This document shows, one piece after another, positions 11,424 to 22,400 of a DNA stretch of 64,000 nucleotides. The DNA is from Lepisosteus oculatus (lineage: Eukaryota; Chordata; Actinopteri; Semionotiformes; Lepisosteidae). Below the pieces are notes generated by a model. It ran no database searches, was not told where the DNA came from, and saw only the letters and a list, made by a program, of their open reading frames with translations. Numbering within the stretch: position 1 is the first letter of the stretch; each line of letters starts with the position of its first letter. The stretch is from positions 2,168,501-2,232,500 of the forward strand of contig NC_090698.1 in NCBI RefSeq assembly GCF_040954835.1. The letters are read 5' to 3'. A program made the position numbers and the translations under genes.

Positions 11424-13397
11424 CTGCAGCACCGACCTCAAGCTCTGCTAACATAAAAGGGCAGCTCCGGTGCTGCCTTCTTCAAGAGGTACAGTGAGCA
11501 GCAGGTTTGTGAGAAAACAAGACTGTGGTAACGTGAGAGATTGTGTGTATGTGGAAAAAAAAACACAAGGACTTTATACCTGAAACTGCTCATCCTGCTG
11601 AAGCACTGGCTGTCGTTCTTACTCCTGCCCATTTCTACAGTGTGTACTTTCAGGAGCTCAAGACCCAGGTTTCAAATATCCTACTTGTTTGCAGCTTATC
11701 GATCTGATGATAAACTCCTGCGTTTTCATGAAAATTAAACTGCTTTTACAGTGTGAGAATGAGCAGCCTGTTCCAGACACCCACAACCCTTTGTGTAAAA
11801 CAGAAACATGTTATTTTTACATGCATCTATATGAAATACAAACTGATTTACTTTCTCTTTGTCTTCTCACATCTGCATAACATCAGGTATAAGAGACCTT
11901 TGTACAAACCTCATTGAGGCCACTCTGGCAGATAAAAAAGATGCCTTTTATCAGTATGATTATGATGGATTTACTCACCTTCTTGGTCTTCTTTTTCTTC
12001 TAAAAGACAGAGAGAGAGTGATATTAGAGACAGCAGCACATCTGTCTTGATGAGCACCACAGATAGGGTGCTCTAAGGACGCATCAGAGAAAGCAGTCTC
12101 ACTGGATGCATTAGAGTTTGGTATGGCAGTTGATCAGCTTGTGACCATAGAAAACTACACTGGTACAGAACTCCCCACCACGCACTGCCTCAGAATGGCA
12201 AATAATAGAATCAAGGATCAAAAGCACCATGCTCATGCACTTTTCTCTCTTCTTCCTTCTGGTAGAAGATTCAGGAGTATTAAAGCCCAGACCTCTAGGT
12301 TCAAAGAGAGCTGCTTTCCCACAGCCAAAAGACTCCTAAAATCCAAATGAATTTCGCACACGTCTGCTGTCTGAATGCCACTTAAGACCATAGCTGCTAC
12401 CATGTTCCTGTCTCCAAACAATGTGTGATGTAATTTATTAAATGGCAAACAAATCCTACTCCGTTGGACCCCAGAGCAAGGCCCTTAACCCCAGCTGCTC
12501 CAGGGGCGCTGTATAAATGGCTGACCCTGCGCTCTGACCCCCAGCTTCTCTCCCTGTCTGTGTGTCTCATGGAGAGCAAGCTGGGGTCTGTGAAAAGACG
12601 AATTCCAAATGTAAGAAATTGTATATGGCCAATAAGGTGATCTGATCTGATCTGAAACAAGTAAGCAAGTAAGTATTTCATTGTACTCAGGTACACATGG
12701 CAATAAACTTGAAACTCAGCTCCTTGCAGGCCACAGAGTTCCCTGAGTTTCACTCTAATTGAACTAATTATTCCCCTCCTCCAGATTTTTTAATTGTTTT
12801 CCTACATCTTGAAGAACCTAAAGGCGCTGCAGGAAATACATTCTTATGAAGACATCAGTCTTTGTTTTGGACGCAGAGCTCTACTGCACTGTCAAGTAAC
12901 AAAGTGTTGATGCAGGAACATTCTTGTGACTGCGAACGTGTTGCCTGTGCCGGTGCAGGGGTGTACTGGCCAGCTGATGGTAGGGCAGGTCAGAGATTCT
13001 GAACAGGGAACAAATAACAGCAAAACACAAGAGCAGCGACATACCTTTTCATCGTCCTCGCTGTCTGAGGAAGAGGAGGAGCTGGATGAGGAGGAAGAGC
13101 TCGAGCTGGAGCACTGTGGGAGAGAGCAGGTTAGTGCCCTTTCTCTTCTGACAGCAGAAAAAACAGATCTCCTCAAGACAGACACTCTGAACGCGAGAAG
13201 ACCTTCGAAAGGTCACCAAAAACAACAAATATCTGCACCACCTGACACCCACAAGAGAGACTGTAATTGCAGTCAGTGATGCACCAAAACTCAGTACCAT
13301 ACCAGGTACCTGCATGGTCGCAGATTCTATGTTTTGAGTGGATAAACTCGGAAAATACTGTAGCTTGTTAAGAGTTTATTTCTGACTCTCCTTACCT

Positions 13398-13429
<32 letters not shown>

Positions 13430-16400
13430 TTCATCTTCTTCTTCTTCTAGAGACAGGGAGAGAGAGACATGAGGGACTGCAGGACACACAGACATTGAAA
13501 AAGGGTCCAGATATCTGTCAAGCCGAAAGGACGGCACCTTTTTATCACACTCGCTGTCCGAGGAAGACGAGGAGCTGGAGTCCTGGAAGAGAGGAAGGCA
13601 ACAGGTTAGATTTTTATCGAACAGTTTGACCTCTCCATGTTTCCACACTTTAGCTGTCTTTCAACACTATAGGTGTTTTTTATTACCATCCAATATTTTC
13701 CATAATTATCATATACTTAATAAACAATTAAGGTAGTAAAAGGAAATATACACCCACACAAAACACCCTCTTACACCCCTCCACCTGCCAGAAAAACAGT
13801 TGACAGATCCAATAATACATCATCAGTTAATGGGGAAAAAATATAGTCATATTTCTATATATGATTTCATATTCACATTTATAAGAATATAGTATATTTT
13901 TTGAATAATTAAACAATTTACGTGAAGAAAATAGTCATTCAATTGAAAAATGATTACCTTTATTTTTCATTATTTCACATAATATTATTCCTTCTATAAG
14001 ATAGATGTTTTTCCCCATCTATCTTCAAAACGTTTATTCTGATTCCATTCCATTTCATGAACTTCACTGACTGATTTGAGGTGCTTGTGGTTTAAGCCAG
14101 AACCACCTGCTCCACTTAAAGACATTCTCGGTCTCACTGCTGCAACGCTGTGCGTGCAATGATCAGAAACGAACCAGGAGGAGGTGGGCCTGCGTCTGAC
14201 AGGGGAATGACTGAGCTGTACTCTAACCTCCCCTTGAGCTGAGGTGGCCCGGGTTGTTAGACACTTAGATGCTTAAAACCACAGCAGCCCTTCACAGGGA
14301 TCGCCGGTGCTCAGTGTCTTACTTGGTCCCATTTTGTGCTGTCATCCTGGGACTCAGACTTCATCACGAAGACACGAGAGGAGCTGTGAGCTACCTTTTT
14401 AGAACCTGTGCTGTCGGAGTTCGAGGAGCTAGAAGTCTTTGAAAGGGAGGCACAGGATTAAGATCCTAATATTGGGAAAATCGCAAAAAGTCCACCCTGT
14501 CAAAAGCTGTTGAAAGTTCCCTGACGTCCTTTGCTTGCCATCTTGAGGGGTCATCCTGCTTTCTTGGTTTTTATCTGAATCATCCTTTCAATCTCTAGAG
14601 GAGAGCAAGTGCCCCATTCACCCACTTCTTACCTTCTTCTTGCCTTTCTTCTTCTTGTCCTTCTTGTCTTTCTTCTTGTCCTTCTTCTTGTCTTTCTTCT
14701 TCTTGTCCTCATCACCACTCAGGACGGCTGGGTCTCTCTGCTCTTGCGCCCCCCCTGCAGGAGGAAATGGGTAAAGCAGAGAGAGAGTGTGTGAGTACAG
14801 TAAACCCCTGAGGACAGCAGCTCAGAAGCTGTCCTCACAGATACTGTCTCTTCTGAGAAGCGTTTGTTGTGAAAACAGAAGATATGTTCCAAACCATCAG
14901 AGGCTGTTCAGACCAACTAGCTTATTCAATATGTTGTTGCTGGTTTATGTGAGGATGTTAACCACCTTATTTTTTTTTAAAGAAGATGAGCTTACTTCCT
15001 CTTTAAAATGTAGAGGTGCCTGTATTTTTTGGTTCAGGCGGAGTTTTCATTTGAGTGGCATTTGGAATATTAAAAATAGAATGGGGGTCAATGGAAAGTA
15101 CAGGAATTCAGAGCACTGCAGCCTCAAGCTGGGGTTTCTCAGTTCTGTGAGGATAAATGGTTGCAATCGGGGGGAAAATTTGCTGTTCAGAATCGTTTTT
15201 AGGGGAGCAGCACATCATGCAAAACTTAATTGAAAAACTGTAAACATTTAAGGGTGACAGCTGCATGTGGTTTATCACTGTTGCTTCACAGCTCTCGGTC
15301 CTCAGTTTGATTCTGGACAGGAACACTCTGTGTGGAGTTTGCATGTTCTCTCAGAGACCCACAAGCTAGGTTAATCCTAAATTGTCCCCCTCCATTCTGG
15401 GAAAGGCTCTAGTTTCTTGCATCCCACACCAAAATAAGTGGCTTTCTGCAGAAGCGCCTGCGTTACTCCGCGGCCACACACAGCCTGTACTCACCGCTCT
15501 CACAGACGGCACCCACACTTTCATCAGCAGCCCCCTTCTCGCCCTGGCCACCCTGGCAGACAGGAGAGGAGTGAGCGGAGGTGTCGTCCAGCAGCACAGC
15601 TGACCAGCTGCTCTCCACGTGCACGTGAGATGTCTGTGAGAAGCTCATGCACAGGAGACACTGCCTCGCACCGAGTCCCACCTGACTGCGCGTAACCGGC
15701 TTCGAACTGGGACACTTTGTTTTGTCTTTTTTATTTTAACAGCGGCACAAACAGCAGAACCAGCTCATCGCCGACTCTGAGCTCAGAGGCATCTGTCTCT
15801 CTACAGGGCTTATGGAAACCTGGAGGTAGTGTAATTGTCACTGACTCACCTTCTCCCCCTTCTCCTCCTCCTTCTTTTCCTCCTTCTTCTTCTCCTTCTT
15901 CTTCTTCTTTTTCTTCTTCTTCCCCTTCTAGCAGACAGAGAAAGGCATTAACATAGCAAGGTTCTGAAACAAGACGAAGCCACAGACCCGGTCCGCTCGT
16001 GGGACATCCCGGTCACCTGCTCGCAGCGTCACCCACGTGAGGCCGCGCTGGCGACCTGGTCAAATAAGAGCCGGGGACCCTCAATCAGGGCTCCCCGATC
16101 CTGGGCCCCCAGGGGCCCCACGCAGCTGCTGAATCTGTGCATCTAAAAAAGGGACCAACGGCTCTCGATCCCGAACCGTAAAGCACACAAGCAGAGCAGT
16201 GCGTACCTTCTTATCGCCCTCGCTGTCGGAGGAGGAGGAGGAGCTGGATGAAGAGGAGGAGGAGCTGGAGTCCTGTGGGAGGGGAGCAGGAGACAGCAGG
16301 TTAGTGCTTCAGCCTCAGACAGCCCAGACGCCCTGAAGCCTCCTGGGTCTGGCTTGTCCTGGCAGACACACAGCTGGGCTCCCCTGCCTCACGCCTGCCC

Positions 16401-19400
16401 TTGGCCTACACCTGCTCGTCTCCTCTGCCAGCTGCTGTCCCTGCTGCAGAACGTGGAGATTAGAGGACTCTTCGTCAACAACAGCTCACCTTCTTCTTCT
16501 TCTTCTTCTTCAACTTCTTCTTCCTCTTCTTCTTCTTCTTCTAAAGACAGGAACAGAGCAACATGAGGAACAGAAAGTGCTGTGGGCTGGGAGGAACGTC
16601 CAGCTCCTGTGTGTCTTAACGAGAGGATACAGTTCTGACCAGGATCAATGGGGCAGGAAACTTTAAAAGAGTTACTAAAACCCGTTAGAAATGAAAATTA
16701 AGTCTAAAATTCATCTTTCTTGCAAAGACTAAGAGTGGGGTTCAACAGGAAATAATGCTACTCTTTTACCATACTGTAATCGAGAGCATTATGAGATATG
16801 GTATAACAGTGGAGTTTGGTCATCTATCAGCTCAGTTGAGATCGCAAATTACCCGCCTCATCCAAACAGCCTTGAAGGCCATGGGAGTGAAACAGCACCC
16901 CTCCCTGCAGACAATCTTTGAAAAAGCCATAATCAAACAGGCAGGACAAATTATATCAGATCCTTCCCACATCCTCAACTCTGAATACCAACTTCTTTCA
17001 ATGTGCCCAACGTTTTAGGGTTCCCAAATGTAAGTCAAACAGATACAAACATTCCTGTGTTCCACTATCCATTAAAGCTGTCAATGCAGATGGCAAAGAT
17101 AAACACAATTTTTTATCTTTAAAATCCACTTGTGTGCAATATGTTTTGTAATGTGTTATAAATGTTATATTTGTTATGTGTTACACATGTGCAATAGAGT
17201 GATGTGCAATGTTTTTTCTGTTGTTTTTTTTTTGGGGGGGAGGGTGTGCATTATATTTAAATGTACAGAAGTGCTGTGTGTCCACAAAAAATGTCCCTCA
17301 GTGGACAATCAATCTTATCTTATCTTAAAAAAGGAGGATCCACCACCCCTCAATTGTAAACCATAAAGCACACAAGAAGAGCAGAGCGTACCTTTTTATC
17401 GTCCTCGCTGTCGGAGGAGGAGGAGGAGCTGGATGAAGAGGAGGAGGAGCTGGAGTCCTGTGGGAGGGGAGCAGGAGACAGCAGGTTAGTGCTTCAGCCT
17501 CAGACAGCCCAGACGCCCTGAAGCCTCCTGGGTCTGGCTGGTCCTGGCAGACACACAGCTGGGCTCCCCTGCCTCACGCCTGCCCTTGGCCTACACCTGC
17601 TCGTCTCCTCTGCCAGCTGCTGTCCCTGCTGCAGAACGTGGAGATTAGAGGACTCTTCGTCAACAACAGCTCACCTTCTTCTTCTTCTTCTTCTTCAACT
17701 TCTTCTTCCTCTTCTTCTTCTTCTTCTAAAGACAGGAACAGAGCAACATGAGGAACAGAAAGTGCTGTGGGCTGGGAGGAACGTCCAGCTCCTGTGTGTC
17801 TTACCGAGAGGATACAGTTCTGACCAGGATCAATGGGGCAGGAAACTTTAAAGAGTTACTAAAACCCGTTAGAAATGAAAATTAAAAAAGGAGGACCCCT
17901 CAATTTTAAACCGTAAAGCACACAAGAAGAGCACTGCATACCTTTTTATCGTCCTCACTGTCGGAGGAAGAGGAGGAGCTGGAGTCCTGTGGGAGGGGAG
18001 CAGGAGACAGCAGTTATTCTCTTCACAGTGTGTTCACAGCTCTGCAGGGTGTCAGCTCTCAATTCCACTGGCCAGGCTCAACCAGTGCCACAGCAGGACT
18101 GTCCGGCACCAGACCAACCCGGACCGTACCCAGAGCAGAGCTGTCTGGCACCAGACCAACCCCGGAGCACACTTGGATCACTTGCAATTACCTACTGCTT
18201 AAGTCTGCTCTCCCAGCGGGACTCTTATTTCTTTTATCTTTCTGCAGACTTTTAGCTGCCCAAAGCAAAACCATAAAGCCCATTACCTCCTTTGCTTCCC
18301 ATACTTCCCACTTTCATGCTCAGTTGTGAGCGATGTGCAAAATGAGAATTGTGCCCGGCTCTGAGGGCTGCTGTTCTGGACTGGGTCAGTGTCAGTGGAC
18401 ACCTGTCCGGCTCTCTGGCCAGCGTGTCCAGATATCGTGTCAGCTGTGGCCTGCGCTCAAGTGGCCTGTAGAGCACAGTGGAATGAGGTCCCTCCAGGAC
18501 CAGCACTGCTGCTGTCCAGGAACTAGGCCCCTTTCTGTTTTGTGTTCATATTCTAAAGAGCATTGACCTCCTTGGCACAATACAAAACGAGCTCAGCTAC
18601 ACGAACAAAAGAGACCCGAAGGTGAGTTGTGGTGCATGCTGGGTCAAGTAGTGCCGTAGTGACTGGTCAGTGAGTTATCCAGGAGTCCGCCCACCTTCTT
18701 CTTATTCTTCTTCTTCTTCTTCTTTTTCTTCTTCTTCTGTTAAAGACAGGGAGAGAGAGACATGAGGGACTGCAGAACACACAGACTCCGAGCAGTGGAC
18801 ACAGCAGTGCCGACTCTGCGTGTCGTTCACTGAGCGAAGAGACTCCCGTCCCTTTTTGCATTCACCTGAGACGTCCCCTTCAAATCTGCATTTGAAAGGT
18901 CTTTGGACATGTTTATAACGTGCATAAGCTTGGCTTAATCACAGGTTCGAGCTTGACTTCACCTCTGTGCTAGCTGCTTGTTTCTCTGCTGTTGTAGTAG
19001 ACCGCAACACAGTCTTGGAAGGGTGTATGGGGGTGCCCAGCTGCTGTGTTAGTGATGGGATGTGGGGGTGCAGTGTTCTGAGATAAACAGCGTATTGGAA
19101 TCTGAAGCTGCGTCTAAAAAAAGGAGTAACTATGGAAAACACAGGCAGTGCTTTGTCTTACCTTTTTATCATCCTCGCTGTCCGAGGAAGAGGAGGAGCT
19201 GTCCGAGGAGGAGGAGGAGCTGGAGTCCTGCAGGGGAGACAGGGAGAGCAGGTCAGAACACAGATACCCTGACAGAGAAAGAGTCCCGTTATGTGCCATC
19301 ATACCTGGGGCATTTAGCCAATACACTCCAGTTCAGAAGGTTGACAGCACTACACCTCTCAGCTCATGTTGAAAGCTTGTTTTCCTCACGCCTGGGGGCT

Positions 19401-22400
19401 CATCTCTCACTATGGGATCTTTCTCATGTTCCAGCTGTACAGCATGGCTAGGGTGCAAAGGCACTGCGTCTTTGTAAACTGCACTGAGCTGAAGTCTGAA
19501 GTGCCACACGGCTCCAGTGCCCTGATAGACTCTGCTGCTCCGGACAGACTCAAGAATTCCCACTCAATACAACATCAGCACTAGCTCTTCTCACCTTCTT
19601 TTTCTGCTTCTTCTTCTTCTTTCTCTTCTGTTTCTTCTTCTCCTAGAGACAGGAAGAGAGGTGTGAGGAGGGCAGCACAGACAGAGCTTTTGACGCAGTG
19701 CTGAGGACAGGGCCCAGACAGCTGTGTTTCCCTAGTGGTCACCCCCACTAGCACAGCGAAGGCTTTCCTCCATCTGGCAGGACTACGAGAACAACTTCAT
19801 TCTAATTATACTGTATCTAAGAAGACACTAGTGGAAGTGTTCGGGCTTTTTATACCCAACTGTAATAAAAAGCTAGCGAAGTGCTTTCTAAGTGACCTCT
19901 TAACACTGTTTAGATCACTACTAAATTCTAAAGTTCACCAATTGTTATTTCTTAAGCTAATAACCACTTCACTCAGCTGAGTAATATTGCTTTCAAGAAG
20001 GAGCTGGATACTGTAATGCACTGTTCATGCTGCAGTCTTGGCTGCTTTCCTCAACTGTGCAGTGTTGTCTCTGTATCTGCGGGCAGGGGGGTGACTAATT
20101 GTCGATCTGGGGCTGTGCCCCTGCAGGAGAAGTCAAATCGCACCTTGTCATCATCCTCGCTGTCCGAGGAGGAGGAGGAGGAGGTGGAGGAGGATCCAGA
20201 GTCCTGCAGGAGAGAGCGAGTGAGGGCTCATCAGGTAGTGCTGACACACAGGGGAGCTACACAACTGGATTCACAACAAGTACAGACTCCCAGAGGCCTG
20301 AACGACAACAGGAGTGTTAGCCGCTGACTCTGCTTACCTTCTTCTTCTTCTTCTTCTTCTTCTCCTCCTTCTCCTCCAACTCATCGTCACTCAGATCTCC
20401 AGGGTCTCTCAGCTCTGAGGACACAGTTGGAAACAAGAACTGCTGGACTCAGTGTGAATCACTCTCCAGGTGTGTATGTGTGTCTACATCACTCTCCAGG
20501 TGTGTATGTGTGTGTCTACATCACTCTCCAGGTGTGTATGTGTGCGTCTACATCACTCTCCAGGTGTGTATGTGTGTCTACATCACTCTCCAGGTGTGTA
20601 TGTGTGTCTACATCACTCTCCAGATTTGTATGTGCGTCTACATCACTCTCCAGGTGTGTACGTGTGCGTTTACATCACTCTCCAAGTGTGTACGTGTGCA
20701 TCTACATCACTCTCCAGGTGTGTATGTGTGTCTACATAACTCTTCAGGTGTGTATGTGTGCATCTACATCACTCTCCAGGTGTGTGGGTCTACATCACTC
20801 TCCAGGTGTGTATGTGTGCATCTACATCACTCTCCAGGTGTGTGTGTCTACATCACTCTCCAGGTGTGTGTGTGTGTCTACATCACTCTCCAGGTGTGTA
20901 TGTGTGTCTACATCACTCTCCAGGTGTGTATGTGTGTCTACATCACTCTCCAGGTGTGTACGTGCGTTTACATCACTCTCCAGGTGTGTACGTGTGCATC
21001 TACATCACTCTCCAGGTGTGTATGTGTGTGTCTACATCACTCTCCAGGTGTGTATGTGTGTCTACATCACTCTCCAGGTGTGTATGTGTGTCTACATCAC
21101 TCTCCAGGTGTGTATGTGTGTGTGTGTCTACATCACTCTCTACGTATATATGTGTGTCTTCATCACTCTTTAGGTGTGTCAGTGTGTGTGTGTGCATCAC
21201 TCACAGGGTGAATTTAAGCATCACGCTCAATGTGAGTGTATGTGTGGGCTCATCAATATTGTTGTGTATATATATCACTCCCAAAGTGTGTGTATGTGCA
21301 TTACCATCAGTGTGTATATGTGGACTCACATCCAATGCCAGCCAGCAGCCATGTCACTCTGCAACTCACAACTGGCAACCCACTGAAGCTAAAGCAGGTG
21401 TGAGCCTTGCCAGTACCTGGATGGGAGACCTCCTGGGAAAAACTAATGTTGCTCCAGGAAGAGGTGTTAGTGGGGCCTGCAGGGGGCGCTCACCCTGCGG
21501 TCCATGTGGGTCCTAATGCCCAGGTATAGTGACGGGGACACTATACTGTAAGCAGGTGCTGTCCTTCGGATGAGAGGTAAAACAAAGGTCCTGACTCTCT
21601 GTGGTCATCCCAGGGCATCTCTCGAAAAGAGTAGGGGTGTAACCCCGGTGTCCTGGCCAAATTTCCCATTGGCCCTTACCAATCATGGCCTCCTTATCAT
21701 CCCCATCTATGAATTGGCTTCATTACTCTGCCCTCCTCCCCACTGATAGCTGATGTGTGGTGAGCGTTCTGGCGCACTATGGCTGCCGTCGCATCATCCA
21801 GGTGGGGCTGCACATTGGTGGTGGTGGAGGGGATCCCCATTACCTATAAAGCACTTTGAGTGGAGTGTTAAAGCGCTATATAAAGTGTAAGCAATTATTA
21901 ATTATTATTATTAAATGCAAAGTGTGTGCATGCAGTTGTGTATAATTTACATTCCTTTAACTATTCAGTTGATCCTTGTTGCCCAAATTTGTGCATTACA
22001 ATAAAAAGTGAGAAGTTAATTTATAGTGGATTCTTCTTACTGATGTCAATTGAACCCTTGTAAAATTTGCTGATAGACATTTCATTAAAGGCACAGCCTT
22101 GAAGGCACAGCCACAAGGAGAAGTCCAAATATAGGAGAAATAGCTATCTGTGGCTGCTTGCCTTGACTTAATGGGAGACATCTAATTCTACATCACATAT
22201 AAAATGAAGTAGTCATAGCTACTGTGCTATTCATGCTGTATATTCCACAATAAACAGACAGGAGTGGCTCACCCTTATCTTTCTTTTTCTTCTTCTTTTT
22301 CTCCTTCTTCTTCTCCTTCTCTCCATCCTGACAGACAGGGAGAGAGTAAGAGGCGATGGCACTGGGAAGGTCAGGGGACTGTGTTTCTCTAAGGAATATT

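Larger units (their letters stand above)
16144..16702 (+). repeat. Tandem duplication, copy 1
   Basis: About 560 bp holding array exons 13 and 12. It is nearly identical to 17326-17886, including intron sequence, starting at an A6-7 run before ccgtaaagcacacaag and ending actaaaacccgttagaaatg. Confidence 0.85.
17326..17886 (+). repeat. Tandem duplication, copy 2
   Basis: Holds array exons 11 and 10. Nearly identical to 16144-16702 through introns and exons. Confidence 0.85.

Noticed and set aside
12926-13279. Glu-rich plus-strand frames over the Ser exons (SEEEEELDEEEELELE type)
   Set aside because: Splice sites at these segments read correctly only on the minus strand, and flanking plus-strand frames do not join.
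20455-21190. CRISPR-like repeat array
   Set aside because: Repeats are contiguous with no unique spacers, in a vertebrate genome.
21380-21450. Possible functional 5S rRNA gene
   Set aside because: Only the central part matches, with substitutions and no 5S ends, and a SINE body follows directly.
20427-21516. Three long overlapping plus-strand frames of 240-250 codons
   Set aside because: They are translations of the 30-bp minisatellite; a period divisible by three keeps all frames open. No family or splice support.
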